DNA of 17,412 nt from Thermoleophilia bacterium (GTDB taxonomy: Bacteria; Actinomycetota; Thermoleophilia; Gaiellales; Gaiellaceae): contig JACVRM010000031.1 of the NCBI GenBank assembly GCA_014534415.1, positions 1 through 17,412 of the forward strand, given 5' to 3'. Position 1 is the stretch's first letter; the number at the start of each line of letters is the position of its first letter. The position numbers were made by a program, and so were the translations under genes. Positions 6,801-13,563 of this stretch are shown piece after piece. Under the pieces are notes generated by a model. It did not search any database. It had not been told where the DNA came from and saw nothing but the letters and a program-made list of their open reading frames with translations.

Positions 6801-7595
6801 CTACGTGGCCGCGCCCGTCCGGGCACTCGCCGACACGGCCGTCTCGACGGGCTGCCGGGTCAGGATGCGCGCCTCGCCTTCGGTGATCGCGACGGTGTGC
6901 TCGAAATGGCCCGAGAGCGAGCCGTCGGCGGTCGAGATCGACCACTCGTCCTCGTGCAGGACGATTTCGGAGCTCCCTGCCGTGATCATCGGCTCGATGG
7001 CCAGCGTCATGCCCGGGGCGAGCACCCGGCCGCTCGCCGGCGGGCCGTAGTTCGGCACCTGGGGATCCTCGTGGTAGTGCCGCCCCACCCCGTGCCCGAC
7101 GAGCGCCTTGACGACGGCGAAGCCGGCGCCTTCGACGGCGTCCTGCACGGCCGCCGAGATATAGCCCACGCGGTTGCCGGCGCGCGCTTGGGCGATGCCC
7201 GCGTACAGCGCACGCTCCCCCGTCGCGAGCAGGCGCAACGCCTGCTCCGAGACGTCGCCGACCGGGAACGTCCACGCGGAGTCGGCGATCAGGCCGTCCA
7301 GCGTGACGCCGATGTCGTAGGTGACGATGTCGCCGTCGCGCAACGCGTATGCGCCCGGAATGCCGTGCACGATCAGCTCGTTCGGCGAGATGCAGATCGC
7401 GGCGGGATAGCCCTTGTAGCCGAGCGAGGTGGGCGTGCCGCCGTGCGAGCGGATGTAGTCCTCAGCCAGCGTGTCGAGGTCCCGCAGCACCGCACCGGGC
7501 TCGGTGTGATCGCGCAGCAGCGCAAGCGTTCCCGCGACGACGCGCCCGGCCCGCGCCATGCCCTCGATCTCCTGGCGGGACTTGCGGATGATCAC
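6801..7595 (-). CDS. map: Methionine aminopeptidase, type I
   Basis: 264 residues. It removes N-terminal Met from nascent proteins and requires two divalent metals. All five ligands are visible: Asp94 (TYDIG), Asp105 (IADSA), His175 (GRHYHEDPQVPN), Glu201 (LAIEPMI) and Glu232 (GHFEHTVAIT). His78 in VHGIP matches the conserved substrate-contacting histidine. There is no N-terminal SH3-binding or zinc extension. A short Ala/Thr tail (251-264) follows the catalytic fold. Start is GTG at 7595, overlapping the adk stop by four bases (GTGA). Gene order secY-adk-map-infA is conserved in many Gram-positive bacteria. Confidence 0.97.
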   Translation of the reverse strand: MIIRKSRQEIEGMARAGRVVAGTLALLRDHTEPGAVLRDLDTLAEDYIRSHGGTPTSLGYKGYPAAICISPNELIVHGIPGAYALRDGDIVTYDIGVTLDGLIADSAWTFPVGDVSEQALRLLATGERALYAGIAQARAGNRVGYISAAVQDAVEGAGFAVVKALVGHGVGRHYHEDPQVPNYGPPASGRVLAPGMTLAIEPMITAGSSEIVLHEDEWSISTADGSLSGHFEHTVAITEGEARILTRQPVETAVSASARTGAAT

Positions 7596-8167
7596 CGGAC
7601 GCCGACCTGATCGAGTGCTGCCTGGATCTCGGCGAAGACCTCGTTGATCGATCGGTCGGCATGGATGCCGACCAGGTTCCCCTTCGCGCGGTAGTGCCCG
7701 ACGAGTGGCTCAGTCTTCGCGTGGTAGTGCGCGAGCCGCCGGCTGATCGCCTCCGGCGTGTCGTCGGAGCGGCCCTCGTCGAGCGCGCGGGCGAGCAGCC
7801 GCTCGTGCGCGACCTCGTCGGCGAGCTGGAGCTCGAAGACGACGTCGAGTTCCCGACCGATCTCCCGCAGCATCGCGTCGAGGGCGTCCGCCTGCGCCAT
7901 CGTCCGCGGGAATCCGTCGAGAACGAAACCGTTCGACGCGTCCGGATGCGCCAGCCGCTCGCGGATGAGCTCGACGATCAGCTCGTCCGGAACCAGCTCA
8001 CCGGCGTCGAGGTACGGCTTTACGCGCCGCCCGAGCTCCCCGCCGGCCGCGATCGCCGCGCGCAGCATGTCGCCCGTCGAGACATGCGGCAGCCCGTACT
8101 CGGCCGCGATTCGCGTCGCCTGCGTCCCCTTGCCTGCACCCTGGGGACCGAGCAGCAGGACGTTCAC
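7592..8167 (-). CDS. adk: Adenylate kinase, short form
   Basis: 191 residues. It interconverts AMP + ATP with 2 ADP. P-loop GPQGAGKGT at 7-15 (Gln in place of the commoner Pro or Ala at position 9); AMP-binding STGDMLR (30-36) and DGFPRTMAQA (84-93); adenine and LID-base arginines around RSDDTPEAISRRL (133-145). The LID is very short and lacks the zinc cysteines or long beta insert, as in other actinobacterial enzymes. Start is GTG at 8167, fixed by the family N-terminus. The purine run GGGAGG overlaps this GTG instead of lying 5-9 bases upstream, and no other start codon is available in frame nearby, so initiation here is unusual. It overlaps map by four bases. Confidence 0.96.
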   Translation of the reverse strand: MNVLLLGPQGAGKGTQATRIAAEYGLPHVSTGDMLRAAIAAGGELGRRVKPYLDAGELVPDELIVELIRERLAHPDASNGFVLDGFPRTMAQADALDAMLREIGRELDVVFELQLADEVAHERLLARALDEGRSDDTPEAISRRLAHYHAKTEPLVGHYRAKGNLVGIHADRSINEVFAEIQAALDQVGVR

Positions 8168-8195
8168 CTCCCGCGCCCGGCCGTCTGCGGCTTCC

Positions 8196-8213
8196 AGCCG
8201 GCGAAGGCCGGCT
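8196..8213 (-). promoter_or_regulatory. Perfect 7-bp hairpin upstream of adk
   Basis: On the minus strand AGCCGGC, loop CTTC, GCCGGCT, ending 28 bases before the adk GTG. It lies in the 172-base secY-adk spacer. No T-run follows. Function unknown; leader structure or processing site are the likeliest options. Confidence 0.45.
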
Positions 8214-8302
8214 CGGCTGCAGGCCGGCGCCTGTAGTCGCGGGGTGCGGCGCGGGAGTTGATTCCCCGTATCGAACTCACTGTCGTACGCGCCGCGCGCT
8301 GA

Positions 8303-8324
8303 CCTCGGCGAGCGGCGCCCGAGG
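8303..8324 (-). terminator. Hairpin downstream of secY, terminator-like
   Basis: An 8-bp GC-rich stem with one bulged base (on the plus strand CCTCGGCG, loop AGCGG, then CGC-C-CGAGG), beginning 15 bases after the secY stop. There is no T-tract, so it may pause, process or stabilise the 3' end. The 172-base spacer holds no gene; a smaller CGGG/CCCG stem occurs around 8252-8268. Confidence 0.35.
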
Positions 8325-8339
8325 AGGGCGAGGACACGT

Positions 8340-9593
8340 CTACTTGAGGAAGCCCTCGTAGGAGCGCATCATCATCTGCGACTCCATCTGGCGCATCGTG
8401 TCCAGGGCGACGCCGACCGCGATGAGCACGGACGTGCCCCCGACGGCGCCCGCCGTCGCCTGGGAAAAGCCGAAGTAAATGATCCCCAGGCTCGGCAGCG
8501 TCGCGACGGTGGCCAGGTAGAGCGCCCCGGGCAGGGTCAGCCGTGTCAGCACACGGTCGAGGTACTGCGCTGTCGGTGGTCCCGGCCGGATACCCGGCAC
8601 GTAGCCGCCGTGCTTGCGCAGGTTGTCGGCCTGGTCGACCGGGTTGAACTGGACCGCCGTGTAGAAGTACGTGAAGATCACGATCATCAGGCCCTGCATG
8701 GCGAGGAACGGCCAGTCCGTGTACGAGAAGTACTGGTTGATGAAGCCCTGCGTCTGAGGGAAGTACTGGCCGATCGTGGGCGGGAATGCCATCAGCGCCG
8801 CGGCGAAGATGACCGGGATGACGCCCGCCATGTTCACGCGCAGCGGCATGTAGGTCGACTGGCCGCTCGTCATGCGGCGCCCGACCATGCGCTTCGCGTA
8901 CTGGATCGGGATGCGGCGTTGGCCCTCCTGGATGAAGACCACCGCGACGACGATCGCAATCCCCATGAGCGGCAGGAAGAGGCGCTCGGTGACGCCGCCG
9001 TTGTACCAGGCGCTGATCCCGAGCGGCAGGCCGGTCAGGATCGACGCGAAGATCAGCAGCGAGATCCCGTTGCCGACCCCGCGCTTCGTGATCAGCTCGC
9101 CCAGCCACATGAGCAGCGTCGTGCCGGCCGTGAGCGTCAGCACGATCAGCGCCATGTTTCCGATGCTCGCGTCGAGCACTCCCTGGCGCTGGAAGAGATA
9201 GGCGTACCCGATCGCCTGCATGGCGGCGAGCGCGACGGTCAGGTAGCGCGTGTACTGGTTGATCTTCGCGTAGCCCGATTCGCCTTCCTTCTGCAGCTGT
9301 TCGAGCCGCGGGACGACGACCGTCATCAGCTGGAGGATGATCGACGCGGTCACGTACGGCATGATCCCGAGCGCGAAGACCGCGAACTGCGAGAGCGCGC
9401 CGCCCGAGAAGAGGTTGAGCAGGCTGAGCACGGTGCCGCCCTGCCGGTCGAAGTAACCCTCGATCTGCTCGGAGTCGATGCCGGGTGCGGGAACCCACGA
9501 GCCGAGGCGGTAGATGCCGAGGATGAACGCGGTAAAGAGGACGCGCCGGCGCAGGTCCGGGACGCGCCACGCGTTCGCGAGCCAGGCAAACAC
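8340..9593 (-). CDS. secY: Preprotein translocase subunit SecY
   Basis: 417 residues, slightly short for the family (about 435) but complete. SecY is the ten-helix channel of the SecYEG translocon. Visible: first membrane helix from about 17; plug and TM2 region LLNLFSGGALSQFAVFALGI (58-77), then MPYVTASI; a run of hydrophobic helices (about 117-137, 146-166, 174-196, 205-222, 255-274, 296-315, 354-376, 382-400). The cytosolic loop RKHGGYVPGIRPGPPTAQYL (326-345) carries the conserved VPGIRPG needed for SecA and ribosome contact. Start is GTG at 9593; GGAG lies 10 bases upstream, inside the loop of a perfect hairpin. It follows rplO by 37 bases, its standard neighbour. Confidence 0.97.
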   Translation of the reverse strand: MFAWLANAWRVPDLRRRVLFTAFILGIYRLGSWVPAPGIDSEQIEGYFDRQGGTVLSLLNLFSGGALSQFAVFALGIMPYVTASIILQLMTVVVPRLEQLQKEGESGYAKINQYTRYLTVALAAMQAIGYAYLFQRQGVLDASIGNMALIVLTLTAGTTLLMWLGELITKRGVGNGISLLIFASILTGLPLGISAWYNGGVTERLFLPLMGIAIVVAVVFIQEGQRRIPIQYAKRMVGRRMTSGQSTYMPLRVNMAGVIPVIFAAALMAFPPTIGQYFPQTQGFINQYFSYTDWPFLAMQGLMIVIFTYFYTAVQFNPVDQADNLRKHGGYVPGIRPGPPTAQYLDRVLTRLTLPGALYLATVATLPSLGIIYFGFSQATAGAVGGTSVLIAVGVALDTMRQMESQMMMRSYEGFLK

Positions 9594-9618
9594 GCCTTCT
9601 ACGCTCCGCGCAGAAGGC
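9594..9618 (-). promoter_or_regulatory. Hairpin with the secY SD in its loop
   Basis: On the minus strand GCCTTCT, an 11-base loop containing GGAG, then AGAAGGC directly abutting the secY GTG. Seven perfect base pairs. It occupies most of the 37-base rplO-secY spacer, so the SD is presented in the loop. The secondary purine run AGAAGG in the 3' arm is masked when folded. Confidence 0.5.
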
Positions 9619-9630
9619 TAGGCCGCCGGG

Positions 9631-10215
9631 TCATTCCGTCTGCTCGCCTTCGCTGGTCGGGGTCTCGCCAGGCTCCTTCGGCTGCCGAGTCGGTGCGGCG
9701 CCGCGCCGCTTGCGACGCTTCGGGCTGGCGGGTTCGCGCAACGAGACGGCCGTTCCTCCGGCCGCCTCGATCTTCCGGCGGGCGCCGGCGGAGAACGCGT
9801 GCGCCGTGACGTTCAGCTTCTTCGTCAGCTCGCCCGTGCCCAGGATCTTCACGTCCGTGCGGGTGTTCTTGATCAGCCGGACTTCGATCAGCGCCTCGAG
9901 TGCCACGTCGGCACCGTCGTCGAAGCGCTCCTCGAGGTCTCGCAGGTTGACGGCCTGCGTCGACGTGCGGTGCGGGCCCATCGGCATCGCGTCCTTCGAA
10001 TAGGGGCCGCGCTGCTTGCCCAGCCGCATGTAGAGCGGGTTCTGGCCGCCCTCGAAGCCCGGGCGCATCTTGCGCGAGCCGGACCGCGCTTTCTGGCCCT
10101 TGACGCCGCGCCCGGAGTAGCGGCCCTTGCCCGAGCCCAGGCCGCGACCGACGCGCTTGCGGTCGCGGCGCGCCGCGGCCGGCTGGAGACTCGAAAGGTT
10201 GAGGTCGTCGGCCAT
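9631..10215 (-). CDS. rplO: 50S ribosomal protein L15
   Basis: 194 residues. L15 is a late-assembly 50S protein threaded through 23S rRNA. The N-terminal basic glycine-rich arm is clear: KRVGRGLGSGKGRYSGRGVK (20-39) then GQKARSG and FEGGQNPLYMRLGKQRG (54-70). The globular domain runs to about 160 (VKILGTGELTKKLNVTAHAF at 122-141). A Lys/Arg then Pro/Glu/Thr tail (163-194) extends beyond the usual end by about 35 residues. ATG at 10215 with AGGG 7 bases upstream; 9 bases after rpmD. Confidence 0.97.
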   Translation of the reverse strand: MADDLNLSSLQPAAARRDRKRVGRGLGSGKGRYSGRGVKGQKARSGSRKMRPGFEGGQNPLYMRLGKQRGPYSKDAMPMGPHRTSTQAVNLRDLEERFDDGADVALEALIEVRLIKNTRTDVKILGTGELTKKLNVTAHAFSAGARRKIEAAGGTAVSLREPASPKRRKRRGAAPTRQPKEPGETPTSEGEQTE

Positions 10216-10224
10216 GACGGTGCC

Positions 10225-10404
10225 CTAGACCTCCTCGACGCGGACGAGATGGCGAACTTTCCTCAGCATACCGGCGAGCTGCGGACTATCCGCATGCTCG
10301 GCCGAGCGGCCGATCCGTCCGAGACCGAGCGCGCGGAGGGTGCCGCGATGGCGCTGGCTCTGCCCGATCGCGCTACGCACCTGCGTGATCCGGAGGTTGG
10401 GCAT
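10225..10404 (-). CDS. rpmD: 50S ribosomal protein L30
   Basis: 59 residues, MPNLRITQVRSAIGQSQRHR and onward; the LRITQVRSxIG opening and LRALGLGRIG (26-35) identify L30, a single-domain 50S protein. Two adjacent in-frame starts exist: GTG at 10407 (4-base overlap with rpsE) and ATG at 10404 (TGATG, 1-base overlap). The ATG is preferred because it gives the family N-terminus and sits 8 bases after GAGGAG. It lies between rpsE and rplO as in the standard spc operon. Confidence 0.95.
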   Translation of the reverse strand: MPNLRITQVRSAIGQSQRHRGTLRALGLGRIGRSAEHADSPQLAGMLRKVRHLVRVEEV

Positions 10405-11228
10405 CACCGCTGCTCCTCAGGCGGCTCATCGTCGCCGCTCACTGCGTCCTTGACGCGCTCGACCACGCCCTCCGCCGCATCGACGACACGCCCCGCGACG
10501 GGGACGTCCTTCGCCCGCTCGACGACGGCGTCGGCCGCGTCGACTGCCCGCTCGACGACGGATTCGGCGGTGTCGGTGACCGTCTCGACGGCCGTGCCCG
10601 CCACGGCGCGCGCACGCTCGACGGCCCCCGCCTCCGTCTCGTCGCCCGCCGCGGCCGGCTGCTCGGCGGCGTCCGGCTGCCCGGTTGCCTGCCCGGCGCC
10701 GGGCTCCTCTGCGCCCGCTCGGCGGGCGGGCAGCACGTCCGAGATCTTCAGACCGCGGGTTCTTGCCACCTCGTCGGGACGACGCAGCGACTGGAGACCG
10801 TTCACCGTCGCCTTCAGCATGTTGATGGGATTGGTCGTGCCGAGGCTCTTCGCGAGGATGTCGCGGATTCCGGCGAGCTCGAGCACGGCGCGCACGCCGC
10901 CGCCGGCGATCACGCCGGTGCCCTCGCTGGCCGGTCGCAGGAGCACGCGCGCCGCTCCGTACTCGCCGATGATCTCGTGCGTGACCGTCGTGCCGTGCTT
11001 CGGCACGCTGAAGAGATTCTTCTTCGCGTCGTCGACGGCCTTCGCGATCGCGAGCGGCACCTCGCGTGCCTTTCCGTAGCCGACGCCGACGCGCTCCACC
11101 TCGTCGCCGATGACGACGAGCGCGGTAAAGGAGAAACGCCGGCCGCCCTTGACGACCTTTGCCACGCGGTTGATCTCGACCACGCGCTCCTTGAGCTCGC
11201 GGCTCTCGGCGATGTCGACCGTGCTCAA
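10404..11228 (-). CDS. rpsE: 30S ribosomal protein S5 with long C-terminal repeat tail
   Basis: 274 residues against about 165-220 in relatives. S5 helps form the mRNA entry site and controls decoding accuracy. The normal fold is residues 1-167: double-stranded-RNA-binding-like N-domain with VVKGGRRFSFTALVV (25-39, the spectinomycin loop) and C-domain with GTGVIAGGGVRAVLELAGI (103-121) and the TTNPINMLKAT motif (131-141). Residues 168-200 are an Ala/Gly/Pro/Glu linker. Residues 201-264 repeat an 11-residue amphipathic unit resembling (A/V)VERAxDxAxx, at 202, 213, 224 and 235, then irregularly. Start is TTG at 11228: GGGAGG lies 9 bases upstream and no ATG or GTG is near. It overlaps rplR by four bases (TTGA) and rpmD by one. 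Confidence 0.96.
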   Translation of the reverse strand: MSTVDIAESRELKERVVEINRVAKVVKGGRRFSFTALVVIGDEVERVGVGYGKAREVPLAIAKAVDDAKKNLFSVPKHGTTVTHEIIGEYGAARVLLRPASEGTGVIAGGGVRAVLELAGIRDILAKSLGTTNPINMLKATVNGLQSLRRPDEVARTRGLKISDVLPARRAGAEEPGAGQATGQPDAAEQPAAAGDETEAGAVERARAVAGTAVETVTDTAESVVERAVDAADAVVERAKDVPVAGRVVDAAEGVVERVKDAVSGDDEPPEEQR

Positions 11229-11578
11229 ATTCTCAGTCCTCCCTCGCGCGCGCCCTCGGCGAGCGCCTTCACGCGTCCGTGGTACAGGTAGCCGCCGCGG
11301 TCGAATACCGCGGATTCGATGCCGGCGGCCTTTGCGCGCTCGGCCAGCAGCTGCCCCACGGCGGTCGCCTGGTCGGTCTTCGACCCGTCCCGCTTGCTCA
11401 GGTGCAGCCAGCTGGCGGCGGCGAGCGTGCGGCCGTCGAGATCGTCGACGAGCTGCGCCTCGATCCCGCGGTTCGACCGAAAGACGACCAGACGCGGCCG
11501 CTCGGCCGTGCCGAAGATCTTCCGCCGTACGCGGCGGTGCCGCCTGGCCCGTGCCTGTCTGGTGGTGAGCGTCCCCAT
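11225..11578 (-). CDS. rplR: 50S ribosomal protein L18
   Basis: 117 residues, the usual size. L18 binds 5S rRNA with L5 and forms part of the central protuberance. Recognised from RRHRRVRRKIFGTAERPRLV (12-31), VFRSNRGIEAQLVDD (32-46), the Ala-rich helix AVGQLLAERAKAAGI and the C-terminal VFDRGGYLYHGRVKALAEGAR (91-111). ATG at 11578 with TAGGAG 6 bases upstream. The SD can pair with the loop of a hairpin at the preceding rplF stop. Confidence 0.97.
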   Translation of the reverse strand: MGTLTTRQARARRHRRVRRKIFGTAERPRLVVFRSNRGIEAQLVDDLDGRTLAAASWLHLSKRDGSKTDQATAVGQLLAERAKAAGIESAVFDRGGYLYHGRVKALAEGAREGGLRI

Positions 11579-11579
11579 G

Positions 11580-11639
11580 TCAGTCTCCTACGAGCGAAGC
11601 GATGTACAAGCTCTGCTCAGCCGGAAAATGCGAGACCAT
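11580..11639 (-). CDS. Possible 19-codon small ORF bridging rplF and rplR (doubtful)
   Basis: ATG two bases after the rplF stop, encoding MVSHFPAEQSLYIASLVGD, with a TGA one base before the rplR ATG. It would fill the rplF-rplR gap exactly, which would allow ribosomes to run from rplF to rplR. Against it: third positions are much less GC-rich than in the flanking genes, there is no clean SD, and the first half lies in a hairpin. Best read as a coincidence unless conserved in relatives. Confidence 0.2.
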   Translation of the reverse strand: MVSHFPAEQSLYIASLVGD

Positions 11640-11647
11640 TTTCAGGC
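11620..11647 (-). promoter_or_regulatory. Hairpin spanning the rplF stop codon
   Basis: On the minus strand GCC-T-GAAAATG, loop GTCTCG, CATTTTC-C-GGC: 10 paired bases with one mismatch. The rplF TGA lies in the 5' arm. The loop GTCTC is complementary to GAGAC within and just after the rplR SD (11587-11583), allowing a pseudoknot-like contact. Confidence 0.4.
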
Positions 11648-12175
11648 TCTCTTCCCGACCTTGCGGCGGACGTACTCGCCCTCGTAACGAATGCCCTTGC
11701 CCTTGTACGGCTCCGGTGGCCGTACCTTGCGGATCTCGGCGGCGATCTGCCCTACCTGCTGCTTGTCGATCCCCTTGACAACGACCTGCGTGGGCGCCGG
11801 CACCTCGAACGTGATGCCCTTCGGCGCGTCTTTCACGATCGTGTGGGAGTAGCCCACGTTCAGCTCGAGTGAGGTACCGCGCAGCGCGGCGCGGTAGCCG
11901 ACTCCCTGGATCTCGAGCCGCTTCTCGAAGCCCTTGGTGACGCCCTCGACCATGTTTGCGACGAGCGTCCGCGTCAGGCCGTGCAGCGCGCGGTCCTCGC
12001 CCCGCTCGGTCGGTCGCGTCACGACCAGCTGGCCGTCCTCGCGCTCGATCTTCATGCGTGCAGGCACCTGCTGCTGGAGCTCGCCGAGCGGACCGGAGAC
12101 CATGACGCGGCCGGGGTCGATCGAGACGTTGACCCCGTCCGGCAGTTCGATCGGCCGTCTTCCAATTCGACTCAC
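11642..12175 (-). CDS. rplF: 50S ribosomal protein L6
   Basis: 177 residues from the chosen start. L6 has two similar domains and lies near the sarcin-ricin loop and the factor-binding site. The opening MSRIGRRPIELPDGVNV is canonical. The second domain contains LEIQGVGYRAAL (residues 87-98) and LNVGYSHTI, and the family signature PPEPYKGKGIRYEGEYVRRK is near the end (153-172). The GTG at 12175 is chosen because it gives the family N-terminus and GAGAG lies upstream. An in-frame ATG at 12202 would add MDDKEERSE, but its AGGA touches the ATG with no spacer. Between rpsH and rplF lies a 13-bp hairpin. Confidence 0.95.
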   Translation of the reverse strand: MSRIGRRPIELPDGVNVSIDPGRVMVSGPLGELQQQVPARMKIEREDGQLVVTRPTERGEDRALHGLTRTLVANMVEGVTKGFEKRLEIQGVGYRAALRGTSLELNVGYSHTIVKDAPKGITFEVPAPTQVVVKGIDKQQVGQIAAEIRKVRPPEPYKGKGIRYEGEYVRRKVGKRA

Positions 12176-12204
12176 TTCGCTTCTCTCTTCTTTGTCATCC
12201 ATTC

Positions 12205-12241
12205 CTGTCGAAAGTCGTGCGCGAAGCGCGACTTTCGACAG
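12205..12241 (-). promoter_or_regulatory. Strong hairpin filling the rpsH-rplF junction
   Basis: Perfect 13-bp arms (12205-12217 and 12229-12241; CTGTCGAAAGTCG and its reverse complement), plus three more pairs after a 2-base bulge and a 3-base loop. It starts 3 bases after the rpsH stop and ends just before the in-frame ATG at 12202, so it takes up nearly all of the junction. There is no T-tract. It is a candidate control point or processing site between rpsH and rplF. Confidence 0.65.
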
Positions 12242-12244
12242 CGA

Positions 12245-12665
<421 letters not shown>

Positions 12666-12676
<11 letters not shown>

Positions 12677-12728
12677 TTTCGCCTCCGCGAAAATGCTCTA
12701 GCCGGACGGCGCCTGTCGTAGTTCTCAT
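12666..12728 (-). CDS. Candidate 20-codon upstream ORF overlapping the rpsH start
   Basis: Encodes MRTTTGAVRLEHFRGGENAH. ATG at 12728 is preceded by GGAG with a 5-base spacer, a proper SD. Its frame runs through the hairpin that hides the rpsH SD and start and ends with TGA 6 bases beyond the rpsH ATG triplet. A ribosome translating it would melt that hairpin, so it could couple rpsH translation to upstream flow. Third positions are not GC-rich, unlike the real genes, so the peptide itself need not matter. I recognise no family. Alternative: chance ORF. Confidence 0.4.
12671..12698 (-). promoter_or_regulatory. Perfect 12-bp hairpin sequestering the rpsH start
   Basis: On the minus strand GAGCATTTTCGC, loop GGAG, GCGAAAATGCTC. 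The loop is the core of the rpsH SD (GGAGG) and the 3' arm contains the rpsH ATG. Twelve uninterrupted pairs around an SD and start codon are far more than expected by chance, especially as the arms include an AT-rich stretch in a very GC-rich region. Likely a translational switch; S8 feedback is possible but the perfect stem does not resemble the known S8 site. Confidence 0.7.
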
Positions 12729-12776
12729 CGAATCTCCATTGACGGCGGTTCTAGTAGCGCGAGAGCTATCCACCTG

Positions 12777-12800
12777 GTCCTCGTGGTTCACCACGAGGAC
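12777..12800 (-). terminator. Perfect 10-bp hairpin with the rpsN stop in its loop
   Basis: On the minus strand GTCCTCGTGG, loop TGAA, CCACGAGGAC; TGA is the rpsN stop codon. The 5' arm encodes the last rpsN residues. No T-run follows. It may be a partial terminator, a 3'-end stabiliser or a processing signal separating rplE-rpsN from rpsH onwards. Confidence 0.5.
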
Positions 12801-12973
12801 TTCGTCATCCCCGGGATGGCGCCCTGGTGGGCGAGCTCCCGTAGGCAGATCCGGCAGACGCCGAACTTGCGGAACACGGCGCGCGGCCGGCCGCAGCGGT
12901 TGCAGCGCAGGTAATTGCGCACGCGGTACTTCTGCGGGCGCGCGGCCTTGGCCACGAGCGACTTTTTGGCCAC
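12788..12973 (-). CDS. rpsN: 30S ribosomal protein S14, zinc type (type Z)
   Basis: 61 residues, the short zinc-binding form. Cys24, Cys27, Cys40 and Cys43 (C-x2-C-x12-C-x2-C) bind zinc. YRVRNYLRCNRCGRPRAVFR (16-35) and FGVCRICLRELAHQGAIPG (37-55) are the family signature. S14 organises the 30S head near the A site. Start is GTG at 12973, two bases after the rplE stop. A GGAGGTG lies about 12 bases upstream, rather far, so coupling to rplE probably matters. Its stop codon lies in a hairpin loop. Confidence 0.97.
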   Translation of the reverse strand: MAKKSLVAKAARPQKYRVRNYLRCNRCGRPRAVFRKFGVCRICLRELAHQGAIPGMTKSSW

Positions 12974-12975
12974 GG

Positions 12976-13563
12976 TTAAGCGGCACCTCCTCTGTTGTCC
13001 GTTGCGAAGGGAAGCCCGAGGCCGCGCAGCAGCGCACGGGCCGGCTCGTCGGTCTTCGCGGTCGTCGTGATCGTGACGTCGAGGCCGCGAATGGACGCGA
13101 CGCTGTCGTAGTCGATCTCGGGGAAGATGATCTGCTCGCGGACGCCGAGCGAATAGTTGCCGCGGCCGTCGAACGAGTCGGGATCGAGGCCGCGGAAATC
13201 ACGGATACGCGGCAATGCGATCGAAACGAGCCGATCGAGGAACTCGTACATCCGGTCGCCGCGCAGTGTCACGCGCGTGCCGACGGGCATGCCCTCGCGG
13301 ATCTTGAAGCCGGCGATCGATTTGCGGGCGCGGCGGAGCTGCGCGCGCTGCCCGGCGATCGTGGTCAGCTCGTCCATCGCGCTGTCGAGCGCCTTGGCGT
13401 CGGTCTTCGCCTCGCCGACGCCCATGTTGACCGTGATCTTCTCGACGCGAGGCACGTCCATGACCGTGGAGAGACCGAGCTCGTCCTTCAAGCGCTCCCG
13501 AAGCTCCTCGGTATAGAGCCGCTTGAGTCGCGGCACGTACGTTTCCGTCGCGGTCGCCGTCAA
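12976..13563 (-). CDS. rplE: 50S ribosomal protein L5
   Basis: 195 residues. L5 binds 5S rRNA and contacts S13 and P-site tRNA in the central protuberance. Visible: PRLKRLYTEELRERLKDELG (11-30), VPRVEKITVNMGVGEA (37-52), IAGFKIREGMPVGTRVTLRG (83-102), the FRGLDPDSFDGRGNYSLGV loop (123-141) with EQIIFPEIDYD after it, and GLDVTITTTAKTDEPARALL (154-173). Start is TTG at 13563: AGGAG lies 8 bases upstream and TTGA overlaps the rplX stop by four bases. A GTG at 13536 (residue 10) is an alternative but has no SD. Confidence 0.96.
   Translation of the reverse strand: MTATATETYVPRLKRLYTEELRERLKDELGLSTVMDVPRVEKITVNMGVGEAKTDAKALDSAMDELTTIAGQRAQLRRARKSIAGFKIREGMPVGTRVTLRGDRMYEFLDRLVSIALPRIRDFRGLDPDSFDGRGNYSLGVREQIIFPEIDYDSVASIRGLDVTITTTAKTDEPARALLRGLGLPFATDNRGGAA

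Noticed and set aside
8164..9570. 468-codon minus-strand frame overlapping secY, and a 399-codon plus-strand frame at 8610-9809
   Set aside because: SecY fills this region in another frame with unmistakable motifs; both long frames are compositional shadows rich in Arg, Pro, His and Gly.
12739..12770. Plus-strand promoter starting at TTGACG in the rpsN-rpsH gap
   Set aside because: The -35 match has no -10 at 16-18 bases, and it would drive only antisense RNA into rpsN.
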